NCBI GenBank assembly: GCA_004298625.1
Contig: SCSY01000069.1
Coordinates: forward strand, 1-12,984
Length of the DNA: 12,984 nt
Direction of reading: 5' to 3'
Origin: Nitrospirota bacterium
GTDB lineage: Bacteria > Nitrospirota > Thermodesulfovibrionia > Thermodesulfovibrionales > UBA1546
This document shows, one piece after another, positions 1 through 7,152 of this stretch. The translations under genes were made by a program, and so were the position numbers. The notes beneath the pieces were generated by a model. The model searched no databases and was not told the origin of the DNA. It saw nothing but the letters and a program-made list of their open reading frames with translations. The first letter of the stretch is position 1. Every line of letters begins with the position of its first letter.

Positions 1-2167
1 CAAGGGATTTCTGCAGGGTGGAATCTTTTGCAAATTTCTCAACACCCTCTTTTAAATATTTCAGAGCCTTATCGTCTTCTTTCATCTCCTGATAACTTAT
101 TGCAAGGTAATAATATATTTCGGCAGTTGGATATGCCTTTAAGGCCTCTTCAAACATGCCCACTGCCTTGCCGTAATTCCTCTGCCTGAAGTAATCTCCT
201 GCCTCGACAAGAATTGTCGTTGACTCTTTCTGCCTCTCTTCCTGGCTGAGGTGCGTGTAGGGATTAGAAATAACACCAACAATCTTCCCATCAGGAAATT
301 TATTATCATATGCCTTTGCCAAAACTACTCCGATGACTTTCATCTCATCCATATTTACCGTGCCGAGATAATTCGCTCCGAGTTTTACCTCCGGCTCGGA
401 AATAATGTTCTTCTCGTTGTCATAGATATTATTGTCTTTAATCTCTCCTGAAAAATTCCTGATGACGATTCCTTCCGAATTTTGAAATATATTGCTCTGG
501 AAAATCTTTGCGTCTGTTTTTTGAAGCTCGATGCCTGTCTTATTGCCGGAAACAATGGAGCCGCTTATTGTAACAGAAGGGATTCCATTTATTGAGATGC
601 CTATATTACTGTCTGATATAACCCCGTTCTCGAATAAACCGTCTGCATTCTTCAATAAGAGGGCGATATCTGCGCCTTTTATCCGGGAACCGGTCATAGT
701 TATATTTCCGCCATCAACATTTATGCCTTTCCACTTTTTATTTTCGGAAGAAACAAACTCGACAGGCAATTCCTTGCCGTTAACGATAATCTTCCCATAA
801 ATATTAAGTGAAGCGTCTTCCTCAAAAATCATTCTTGTATCCGATTCTAATGTAAGGGTTAAACCTTTCGGAACCGTAAGGCCTCCTTTAATCAGGAAGA
901 CGCCTGACAGGATAGTATCCTTTTTAATCTCGCCGGAGAGAGCAACGGGTTCTTTTGATATCAGGGAGGCCCTCGAAGGATCGGGAAATTCCGATTCGTT
1001 GCCTGCCTGATCGCTTGCCGTAACTCTGTAGTAGTAAAGAGTGTCGGGTTTTACTGTTTTATCTTCAAAAAGGTTGAGCTCAACCTTCGCCAGCTCGACA
1101 TATCCGCTTAACGGCTGTTCACTTCTTAATATTGCATATCCCTTGAGGTCAGAGATATTTTTTACAGTATCCCATGAAATTTCTATCCTATCCTGAAATC
1201 CCTTGGCCCTTATATTTTTCACCTGCGGAGGAGGCGTTGTGTCAATTGTCACAAATCCGCTTACATCAATCCACTGGCTCTCAAGTCCGCCAGGCCTTTT
1301 CAGGGAAACTATAACAGGCATATCGCTTGCATTGTCTCCGGACATTACAAGATATTCGCCCATATAAATACCGGGCTTGGTCTCTTTCATCAGGATACCT
1401 TTTCTGAAATTTCCAATATCATAAGTTGCGACTGCTCCGGCTTCGCCGTCCAGCCCTACCCTCACAATCTTTCCTTTCCCCAACGGACTTTCTTTTGCAT
1501 TAGTTAAAACTTCCTTGATCAACGGCCTGTCCTCTGTTGTCACACCTTTTGGAGACGGAACCTTTTCATTAAATTTATAGGCCAGCTCATTCACAAGCCT
1601 CACCTGTTGGATATCTCTGAGATTTATCGCTGTTGTGACGGCAGTCATTATTATTCCCAGTGGAGACGTCGGCACACTGCCCTCATGGTATGTTACGGAA
1701 TCTTTAATCCTGAAGACCTCTTTGCCGGTTTTTGCATTTATCATCCAGACCTCGGCCTCCACTCCCATCTGGGAATAAACTGCGGCATATACTTTTTTGA
1801 AACCAGTGACCTTGCCATAGACTATTCCGTCGCAGCCAATAGGCGCGCATATCTCATCCGGTTTTAATTCCAAGATGGTCTTGCCGCTGAATTTTTCGAG
1901 CTGCACTGTTTTTTCATCAACAATAGAAGTCTCCACGTCCCTGTAGGGTTTTGAGCTGAAATGATTGTAAAACGCCCTCCGGACCTGATTTCCCAGGCCT
2001 CTTTCCTCTGTCTCGTTCTGGAAAGGCAGGATCGCGACTATCTTCGGAAGCTCTTCTGCCGGGGCCTCCGGCGTTTCCGGAGCGCCTTTTGTCATCTCCT
2101 CTATTGATGCGCATGAAGAAAGTAACAGCAAGACAAATATGACTAACAACAACCTTTTCGTATTCAT
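1..2167 (-). CDS. DUF799/GNA1162-like lipoprotein with Ig-like, FN3, beta-helix and TPR domains (3' end off window)
   Basis: Open frame of 722 codons from the ATG at 2167 with no stop before the window edge, so the C-terminus is missing. AAGGAG at 2175-2180, 7 nt upstream, supports the start. The N-terminus is a lipoprotein signal ending in lipobox LSSC (Cys19). Residues about 41-205 resemble the DUF799/GNA1162 lipoprotein family: ILPFQNET, then GCDGIVYGKVTGF, then AEVWMINAKTGKEVF. Residues 230-310 look like an Ig-type beta-sandwich ending in DTTPPP, and 313-405 like fibronectin type III (ISWDTV, YYYRVTASD). Residues 406-635 form an Asn/Gly/Ile-rich parallel beta-helix of NosD style, and 650-722 begin TPRs. 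A lipid-anchored protein presenting adhesive or carbohydrate-binding modules is inferred; exposure side and ligand are unknown. The TPR part closely matches the tail of the lipoprotein at 4420-5973. Domain calls are by eye; the DUF799 call is fairly sure. Confidence 0.85.
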   Translation of the reverse strand, partial: MNTKRLLLVIFVLLLLSSCASIEEMTKGAPETPEAPAEELPKIVAILPFQNETEERGLGNQVRRAFYNHFSSKPYRDVETSIVDEKTVQLEKFSGKTILELKPDEICAPIGCDGIVYGKVTGFKKVYAAVYSQMGVEAEVWMINAKTGKEVFRIKDSVTYHEGSVPTSPLGIIMTAVTTAINLRDIQQVRLVNELAYKFNEKVPSPKGVTTEDRPLIKEVLTNAKESPLGKGKIVRVGLDGEAGAVATYDIGNFRKGILMKETKPGIYMGEYLVMSGDNASDMPVIVSLKRPGGLESQWIDVSGFVTIDTTPPPQVKNIRAKGFQDRIEISWDTVKNISDLKGYAILRSEQPLSGYVELAKVELNLFEDKTVKPDTLYYYRVTASDQAGNESEFPDPSRASLISKEPVALSGEIKKDTILSGVFLIKGGLTVPKGLTLTLESDTRMIFEEDASLNIYGKIIVNGKELPVEFVSSENKKWKGINVDGGNITMTGSRIKGADIALLLKNADGLFENGVISDSNIGISINGIPSVTISGSIVSGNKTGIELQKTDAKIFQSNIFQNSEGIVIRNFSGEIKDNNIYDNEKNIISEPEVKLGANYLGTVNMDEMKVIGVVLAKAYDNKFPDGKIVGVISNPYTHLSQEERQKESTTILVEAGDYFRQRNYGKAVGMFEEALKAYPTAEIYYYLAISYQEMKEDDKALKYLKEGVEKFAKDSTLQKSL

Positions 2168-2225
2168 AAATTTTCTCCTTTGCATGGAAAAATCCTTATA
2201 TTGTTATATCATTGCCGATTGAGTT

Positions 2226-2675
2226 TTATTTTTTTACCGTTTTTGCCTTTTTAAAGATTCCTGTATAGGATGTAATTATTTTACTTTTATCCGATGATAC
2301 AACCTTTATGTCAAGTTTTAGTTTTCCGCCTGTCCTGAACGGCACAACAACTCCTGTGATGATGGCATCTCCACCATCGGGAAGAACCATAAAATTCTTA
2401 TCGCCTGCGGCTGCCAGTTGTTTTGAAAATTCTCCGGCCATCTTTGTTCCTGTTGCCGAAGGTCTTTTATAAAAATCCGTAAAATTCTCAACTGCCACGG
2501 TCTTTACAGACCTTCTTTGCAGTTCACCTGCAATGAATTGGGCAATCCGCTCTAATTTCCGAACATGTTCTCCGGGTAGGGGAGAATTGCCTTCAGGTAT
2601 GTGCTCCGCCGCAAGAGCAGGCATGGAAGATATGAATAAAAAAAACAGGATAAAACAGCTCATGCGCGTCTTCAT
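2226..2675 (-). CDS. Small secreted FlgO/CsgG-like protein
   Basis: 149 residues from ATG at 2675. A GTG three bases earlier (2678) is equally in frame; either way the start overlaps the TGA of the transglutaminase-like gene (2675-2677), so translation is probably coupled. An AAAGGG at 2685-2690 precedes it. A classical signal peptide (hydrophobic core FILFFLFI, cleavage after ALA) is followed by a helical stretch with GELQRR. Next come a strand reading KTVAVENF, a helix ending FSKQLAA, the segment DAIITGVVVPF and the strands LDIKVVSS. This order of strand, helix, VxG strand and amphipathic strand is that of FlgO/TolB-N/CsgG-type periplasmic proteins. No lipobox cysteine follows the signal. 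A periplasmic accessory subunit is inferred; a short degenerate relative of the DUF799 protein next to it is the main alternative. Confidence 0.8.
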   Translation of the reverse strand: MKTRMSCFILFFLFISSMPALAAEHIPEGNSPLPGEHVRKLERIAQFIAGELQRRSVKTVAVENFTDFYKRPSATGTKMAGEFSKQLAAAGDKNFMVLPDGGDAIITGVVVPFRTGGKLKLDIKVVSSDKSKIITSYTGIFKKAKTVKK

Positions 2676-4348
2676 CACACCCTGCCCTTTATCTTAAATA
2701 CAAAATCATAGTTTAACAGGTCCTCCCATTTATAACCCTTTACGGTTGAGCGTGTATCATCGCTGTCGCCATAAGGATTTCCAGGTATGAAAAACCAGTT
2801 TACTATCGCCTCGCCTGAATGCCTGAGAATTATCCAGTATCTGCCGGGCTTGAGAGCAGGCAATGGCTCTTTCTCTCTGGCAAAGGCAAAGTCTATCCAG
2901 TAATAGCCCGGACGAAACTTTATACTGCTTAACGAAACAAGCAAAGACCTCTCTCCCGATAACCCCGGCTTGCCGTTCTCATCCCTCACAACATCAACAA
3001 ACAGCGTGCCGTCACCGCCGAACTTATGCATCGCAAGCGAGATTCCCTCCAGGGCCATTGCATTGTCAAGCGTAAACGCCTGGGCATATACATAACGGGA
3101 CGTCACATGTTCAGCGGTCTCCTTATCAAATACCCTGGTAGCCTCATTTCCGATAATCTGGTATACGTCAACAAGGGCCGGAAATTCCGTATTGCCGAAT
3201 ACAACAGCGCCCTTTTTGGGAGGCGCCGGTTTTGGGGGCATAGTGATTACAGGCAAAGGTTTCGGAGATGGAGGTTCTGGCGTTGGCGTCGGAGGCAAAA
3301 TTTTTCCAACCGCAGCGCTTGCTATAAGATTATTGCTCATTATATATGATATCGGCGCATCCCTTGACGTCCTTAGTTTTATATTGACATCGTCGGTATT
3401 AAAAACAGCCTCTATGTCTTCGCTGTATCTCGGCAGATACGGCGAGCCGGACCATGCATCATTGACGTCCTTTGAATCCAGTCCATGCGTCTGCTTGATA
3501 TGTCTGGTTGATGTGAACTGTCTTGACTGCTGGGGGTCATAAGAAAGCCAGCCTAAATCAGGAAATAATATCTCCATCCACGCATGTCCGCCCTGCCCCA
3601 TGTCCTGCACAAGAAAACCGTCTTCAACAGGAACCTTCCACTGACGTTTAAGGCTGAGGCCGCCGACAATCCTGGCGGGAATGCCTGCGGCCCTGAGCAA
3701 GGCCATCGAGAGATGCGCAAAGTTTTGGCAATTCCCCTTCCCTGTTTTAAGCGTATGTATTGCATCGTATTGCGGAGGGTTATAGGTATATTTTACATTG
3801 TCGGAGACCCAATTCAGTATTGCATTTACAGCGTCATTCTCCGACCTTGCATTTTCAGTCAATCTTCTTGATATGGCTATGATCTCTTCGTTGTCGCTTT
3901 GAACCATGGATGTAGGTTTAAGAAACACCTCATCTTCCTTCGGAATATTCTTAAGAGGCAATGTTGCAGCGCTCTCCATTGAACTGAGTTCGGTTTTTAT
4001 GAGCGCATTGTATGTTATCCGTATGGAAATATCCTGCCTGAGGTTCTCCCATTTCACTCTCTTGAATACATTGCCGAATTTGTCTTTTTCATCGGTGACA
4101 GAGACAGGTTCGGGATTAAACTTTATATTTAATCCTTCTATGGTTTGAGAGGTTGCCTTATTTGAAAAAGTAGTTGGAAGGGCGAACTTAAAGCTTAGTG
4201 TTTTTAGTTCCCTGTCAACGCTGAAACCTATTTGCTGCGTTGTTTTTATCTTACTGTCAAGCCCGCCGTCGAGGATGAGAGTTTTGGCATAAGAAGGCAT
4301 CGGCAAAAAAATGCCGGCAAGTAAGAGGCAGAGTAACAGGATAGGCAT
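2675..4348 (-). CDS. Secreted transglutaminase-like (papain-fold) protein
   Basis: 557 residues with a signal peptide (leucine-rich core, cleavage about SYA-K at 21). Residues 22-135 are a beta-rich N-terminal domain. Residues 150-275 are a transglutaminase-like core. The catalytic triad is visible: Cys207 in GKGNCQNFAH, His255 in GGHAWMEI and Asp271 in YDPQQ, and ARIVGG lies between as is usual in the family. A proline-rich linker (352-378) leads to a C-terminal beta-sandwich of about 175 residues that resembles carbohydrate- or matrix-binding modules. Bacterial members of this superfamily act as peptidases, amidases or cross-linkers. Being secreted and placed among CsgG-type genes, it may process or cross-link the exported product. 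The start is the only ATG near the hydrophobic segment; a weak AAAGG lies upstream. The family call is firm; the reaction is not known. Confidence 0.9.
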   Translation of the reverse strand: MPILLLCLLLAGIFLPMPSYAKTLILDGGLDSKIKTTQQIGFSVDRELKTLSFKFALPTTFSNKATSQTIEGLNIKFNPEPVSVTDEKDKFGNVFKRVKWENLRQDISIRITYNALIKTELSSMESAATLPLKNIPKEDEVFLKPTSMVQSDNEEIIAISRRLTENARSENDAVNAILNWVSDNVKYTYNPPQYDAIHTLKTGKGNCQNFAHLSMALLRAAGIPARIVGGLSLKRQWKVPVEDGFLVQDMGQGGHAWMEILFPDLGWLSYDPQQSRQFTSTRHIKQTHGLDSKDVNDAWSGSPYLPRYSEDIEAVFNTDDVNIKLRTSRDAPISYIMSNNLIASAAVGKILPPTPTPEPPSPKPLPVITMPPKPAPPKKGAVVFGNTEFPALVDVYQIIGNEATRVFDKETAEHVTSRYVYAQAFTLDNAMALEGISLAMHKFGGDGTLFVDVVRDENGKPGLSGERSLLVSLSSIKFRPGYYWIDFAFAREKEPLPALKPGRYWIILRHSGEAIVNWFFIPGNPYGDSDDTRSTVKGYKWEDLLNYDFVFKIKGRV

Positions 4349-4419
4349 AGTTTTTACCAGCCTTTATGTTATTTTCATTAAGCTCATTAAACTGCCCTGC
4401 CCAAATGTCTTCATGCCGC

Positions 4420-5973
4420 TTACTTTATCCTGTCAAAAAAGAACTTCACCTGCTTATCATCGGGCCTTAAAGCCATGGCAGTTTTAAAGGCAGTCTTTGC
4501 CTTTGCCTCTTCTCCAATTTCATAATAGCTCATTCCAAGGGCCTTCCAGAGCGGAAAATCTCCATTAAAATTTTGCACGCCCTCTTCAAGGCGCGTTATT
4601 GCCATCTTCTGCTTCTTTAACGATTGATAACTTATCGCCAGGAAGTAATAGGCAACCGGCGTTGGAGCAGACTTAAGCGATTCCTCAAAAAGCTGCGCAG
4701 CATTAGCGTAATCATTTTGCTTGAAGTAGCTATAAGCCTGAGTCATCTGGTTGCCGGCCTTTCCAAAATCATCCGGCTGATCCTGGGCAGATTGGGAAGG
4801 CTGTTGTTGAGGCGAGCCCTGCGAAGACGGCTCCGATATCTCGGTTCCATTCCCGCCTCCTGCGGCCAAGGCCTGCGCCCTTGCATACACGCTTTCATTT
4901 ACCGGAACTGCAAAATAAATCTTCAGGAAGGTTTCTGCATTCAGCGAACCGCCGGTCAGATTATGTTTTGATCTAAAATCCGAAAAAGCCGTCTTTGTCT
5001 TTTCATCCACCTTCCCGTTTATTTCAAGATCGTATCCGTTCAGATACAGCTTCTCCTGCATCATAGATATTCTGCTTGCATCATCCAGCCTTGGGAATCC
5101 GCGCAACCAACTCCTTATTACTATCTCATCAGACACGGCGTCTTCGCCAAAGACCTTCCAGTACGGAACAGCAGCATATCTTCCTACGAGTTGTATCAAG
5201 CCGGATTGAACAACCTGGCGGACAGCGTCATGCCTGCCCTGAACTATCTTTTTGCTGCCTTTTGAGCCGAAGGTCGGGCCGAAAAGCGTAATCCCGAATT
5301 CCTGCTTTTTCTGCCCTTTTTGCACTTCAATGGCGTTAACTATATTCATACCGGGAATGCCGCCGAGGGTTTTAAAATCTTTTAAGTTGAAATCCAGCGT
5401 AATGCGGGCCTTTGTTGCCATAGCAGAATCTTCGTATTCCGCGCTTATGGTCTGTGACGGCAGCGCCTTGTTCACGTGTGAAAATTGCACCTCGGCCCCT
5501 ACGTCCATGCCTTTTTCCCATGATTCAAGCGCCCTGTCGAATTCCGTTATTGCGCCTGTCACTACGACATCAGGGATCATTTTCTCGCTGAAGTCCGAAT
5601 AGCCTATCTGCTGCATTGAGCTTACAAACTCGGGGTCGTATTCGATAAAAACAACGTTTTCGCCCATTGAGTTAAGGGTGCTCTTGACTATTTCGGTTAT
5701 GTTCTGCTGTATTTCGCTGCCTGTTGAAACAGAGGCGCCTGTTTTATCGCTGATATCTTTTACCATAATCTTCAGCGGCTCCGCCCTGTGGATTTCCATC
5801 ATCAGGCCGAAGGTCTTTAGATTGTCGGTAAAGGTGGTAACTTTTTCAGCAGGTCCCTTTGTCGGCTCTATCGGCACCTCCATTTTTTGGGGATCAGAGA
5901 CGCAGGACACTAAGACAAAAGGAAGCGTCAAGGCTAACAATGAATATATAATTTTTTTTGCTGCATTCTTCAT
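4420..5973 (-). CDS. HfaB/CsgG-like lipoprotein with peptidoglycan-binding and TPR domains
   Basis: The frame is open upstream to 6042, but ATG at 5973 is preferred. It has AGGAGAGGA 7 nt upstream and begins a clean lipoprotein signal ending LVSC (Cys24). The protein is then 517 residues. Residues about 45-270 follow the CsgG/HfaB pattern: KIMVKDISDKTGAS, then VVFIEYDPEF, then PDVVVTGAITEFDR. After these come an amphipathic ATKARITLDFNLKDF strand and a VRQVVQSGLIQLVGR helix. Residues about 300-353 match a peptidoglycan-binding type 1 fold (MMQEKLYLNGYDL, INGKVDEKT, FRSKHNL). A Gln/Ser/Pro-rich linker (375-407) leads to three or so TPRs to the end. HfaB is the outer-membrane CsgG relative for the Caulobacter holdfast; here a wall-tethered outer-membrane channel or its partner is inferred. 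The TPR block nearly repeats that of the leftmost lipoprotein. The CsgG-like assignment is good but made by eye. Confidence 0.88.
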   Translation of the reverse strand: MKNAAKKIIYSLLALTLPFVLVSCVSDPQKMEVPIEPTKGPAEKVTTFTDNLKTFGLMMEIHRAEPLKIMVKDISDKTGASVSTGSEIQQNITEIVKSTLNSMGENVVFIEYDPEFVSSMQQIGYSDFSEKMIPDVVVTGAITEFDRALESWEKGMDVGAEVQFSHVNKALPSQTISAEYEDSAMATKARITLDFNLKDFKTLGGIPGMNIVNAIEVQKGQKKQEFGITLFGPTFGSKGSKKIVQGRHDAVRQVVQSGLIQLVGRYAAVPYWKVFGEDAVSDEIVIRSWLRGFPRLDDASRISMMQEKLYLNGYDLEINGKVDEKTKTAFSDFRSKHNLTGGSLNAETFLKIYFAVPVNESVYARAQALAAGGGNGTEISEPSSQGSPQQQPSQSAQDQPDDFGKAGNQMTQAYSYFKQNDYANAAQLFEESLKSAPTPVAYYFLAISYQSLKKQKMAITRLEEGVQNFNGDFPLWKALGMSYYEIGEEAKAKTAFKTAMALRPDDKQVKFFFDRIK

Positions 5974-5980
5974 ATTCGGC

Positions 5981-5989
5981 TCCTCTCCT
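5981..5989 (-). promoter_or_regulatory. Ribosome-binding site fixing the start of the HfaB-like lipoprotein
   Basis: AGGAGAGGA on the minus strand, 7 nt before ATG at 5973. The longer frame to 6042 has no comparable site and would put 23 residues ahead of the lipoprotein signal. Confidence 0.75.
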
Positions 5990-6013
5990 GAAATTATGTG
6001 TAATCTATTTTGC

Positions 6014-6032
6014 AATGCCTTCACAAGGCATT
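6014..6032 (-). other. Intercistronic stem-loop
   Basis: AATGCCTT and AAGGCATT form a perfect 8-bp stem with a 3-nt loop in the 89-bp gap between the small secreted protein and the HfaB-like lipoprotein. No U-run follows on the minus strand, so it is a poor intrinsic terminator in the gene direction. A role in mRNA processing or stability is possible. Confidence 0.45.
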
Positions 6033-6062
6033 TTATTTTCAAAATTTTAATAATAAAAAAAT

Positions 6063-6449
6063 CTATTTATCAACCACCTGGGTCTTCGACCCCTTGCTTT
6101 CATCTATGATAATAATATCGCCCTTAATATTGGCGCCGGCGCCCATCACCACGCTGTTCATATTTGCCGAGCCGTCGCTCTTTTTGGATTTGCCGGATGT
6201 TTTTTCGTCGGCGCTTTCCTTAGCTTTTTTTTCTTCGGCCTTCTGCCTTACTTTTGTCTTGCTCTTTGCATTCATTTTTATGAATTTTATATTTGGCGCC
6301 GGCTCGCCCATTGTATTATCCGCCTGGATAGAGCCGTCCGTATAAGCTCCGATATTATCATCGAGGTCGTCGGCGCCGGATAAAATCGGAAAGCTTAGAG
6401 TTATGCTGCATATTAAAACAAAAAGCGTCCAATAAATGTTGTTTTTCAT
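6063..6449 (-). CDS. Small secreted lysine-rich protein next to the repeat subunit; candidate minor subunit
   Basis: 128 residues, ATG at 6449 with GAGG at 6457-6460, 7 nt upstream. A signal peptide (core LFVLICSITLSF, cleavage about residue 26) is followed by a Gly/Asp/Asn-rich segment with DGSIQADNTMGE. Then comes a strongly charged stretch of Lys, Glu and Ser (about 59-91), and a C-terminal block of about 30 residues containing SANMNSVVMGAGANIKGDI. That block resembles the ANMGSV and DIKGSV units of the repeat protein encoded immediately upstream in the operon. I do not recognise a family. The adjacency, secretion signal and shared motif make it a candidate minor, adaptor or nucleating partner of the repeat protein, by analogy only with CsgB beside CsgA. 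The two genes are separated by a strong stem-loop. It could instead be a degenerate copy of the repeat protein. Confidence 0.75.
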   Translation of the reverse strand: MKNNIYWTLFVLICSITLSFPILSGADDLDDNIGAYTDGSIQADNTMGEPAPNIKFIKMNAKSKTKVRQKAEEKKAKESADEKTSGKSKKSDGSANMNSVVMGAGANIKGDIIIIDESKGSKTQVVDK

Positions 6450-6466
6450 TTGCCAACCTCATCTCC

Positions 6467-6503
6467 TATTCCGGTGGAATGGAAAGCCCACTCCACCGGA
6501 ATA
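6467..6503 (-). other. Strong stem-loop directly downstream of the repeat-protein gene
   Basis: TATTCCGGTGGA (6467-6478) pairs perfectly with TCCACCGGAATA (6492-6503). Three further pairs follow after one mismatch, closing a 5-nt loop. It begins about 10 nt after the repeat-gene stop and ends just before the ribosome-binding site of the next gene. No U-run follows on the minus strand, so it may be a processing or 3'-end stabilising element, or a partial attenuator, rather than a full terminator. Confidence 0.65.
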
Positions 6504-6512
6504 AAATTTCAA

Positions 6513-6998
6513 CTATTTTACTGTTACCGAACCCATGTTTGCTTTGCCTTTGTCTGTTGCAACGTTCAGCGAGTCCTTCACCTTTGCGTCGTTGGATACC
6601 TTGCCGCTGACCTTTGAATTCTCGATCTTGGTAGAACCCATGTTTGCTTCGCCCTTGTCTGTCGCAACGTTCAGCGAGCCCTTCACGTTTGCCTTGTTGG
6701 ACACTTTGCCCTTAACATTAGAATTCTTTATGTCCACCGAGCCCATGCTGGCCTTACCTTTATCTGTTGCTACGTTTAATGAGTCCTTCACTGTTGCGTC
6801 GTTGGATACCTTGCCGCTGACCTTTGAATTCTCGATGTTGGTGGAACCCATGTCTGCCTTGCCCTTGTCTGTTGCAACGTTCAGCGAGCCCTTCACGTTT
6901 GCCTTGTTGCTGACTGAACCCTTAATGTCTGAGCCTGCAAAAGCTATTGCTGCGCTCAATACTACAATGCATACTACAAATAAAATCTTCTTAAACAT
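6513..6998 (-). CDS. Secreted tandem-repeat protein, candidate fibre (amyloid-like) subunit
   Basis: 161 residues; ATG at 6998 with AGGAGG at 7004-7009. A signal peptide (residues 1-21, cleavage AFA-G) is followed by nothing but four 35-residue repeats: 23-57, 58-92, 93-127 and 128-161. All four contain SLNVATDKG followed by a conserved A-x-MGS and then an I/V-x-N turn. Repeats 1 and 3 share SNKANVKGSLN; repeats 2 and 4 share SKVSGKVSNDA and VKDSLN. There is no cysteine after the signal peptide and no tryptophan, tyrosine or proline. Short alternating strands with regularly placed Asn, Gly and Ser are what a beta-solenoid or cross-beta fibre needs. CsgA has about five repeats of about 22 residues, so this is analogous in architecture but not homologous by eye. 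With CsgG-type genes on both sides it is the best candidate for the exported substrate. The product family is not recognised. Confidence 0.88.
   Translation of the reverse strand: MFKKILFVVCIVVLSAAIAFAGSDIKGSVSNKANVKGSLNVATDKGKADMGSTNIENSKVSGKVSNDATVKDSLNVATDKGKASMGSVDIKNSNVKGKVSNKANVKGSLNVATDKGEANMGSTKIENSKVSGKVSNDAKVKDSLNVATDKGKANMGSVTVK
6516..6932 (-). repeat. Four in-frame 105-bp tandem repeats arranged ABAB
   Basis: Units at 6828-6932, 6723-6827, 6618-6722 and 6516-6617 (last one codon shorter) encode the four 35-residue repeats. First and third, and second and fourth, are nearly the same at DNA level, including synonymous positions, so the array is best described as a 210-bp unit present twice. 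Confidence 0.9.
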
Positions 6999-7024
6999 CT
7001 TATCCTCCTGATCTTAATCTTAAA

Positions 7025-7053
7025 ATTGTAGCAACTAATGTTGCTCCTGGTTA
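7025..7053 (-). promoter_or_regulatory. Possible internal promoter ahead of the repeat-protein gene
   Basis: TACAAT at 7025-7030 is a 5-of-6 match to the -10 box; TAACCA 17 bp upstream (7048-7053) is only a weak -35. It lies in the 154-bp gap, the longest in the window, about 27 bp before the start codon. An extra promoter would raise subunit output above the rest of the operon, but the match is weak. Confidence 0.25.
7030..7045 (-). other. Short stem-loop in the leader of the repeat-protein gene
   Basis: AGCAAC and GTTGCT form a 6-bp stem with a TAAT loop, overlapping the possible -10 box. It is short enough to occur by chance. The rest of the 6999-7152 gap holds only a purine-rich stretch and the ribosome-binding site. 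Confidence 0.3.
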
Positions 7054-7152
7054 CTGGTTAACTTAAACGCCAATCCCAAACATTTTAAACTTTGCTCTTC
7101 CCTCACCTCCCTTTTCCTTCCAGTCCTTAACAGCCTGTTTTTATTGCTTACG

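Noticed and set aside
1917..2114. Minus-strand 65-codon frame inside the DUF799 lipoprotein gene
   Set aside because: It is an out-of-frame shadow; the lipoprotein frame runs unbroken from 2167 to the window edge.
5974..6042. Longer N-terminus for the HfaB-like lipoprotein
   Set aside because: It would bury the lipobox signal after 23 charged residues and lacks a ribosome-binding site; ATG at 5973 has AGGAGAGGA at good spacing.
6516..6932. CRISPR array
   Set aside because: Units are 105 bp, contiguous, in frame and coding; there are no short repeats with unique spacers.
6535..7011. 158-codon plus-strand open frame with internal repeats
   Set aside because: It is the antisense mirror of the repeat-protein gene; the repeats come from the real gene, which has a signal peptide and an AGGAGG site on the other strand.
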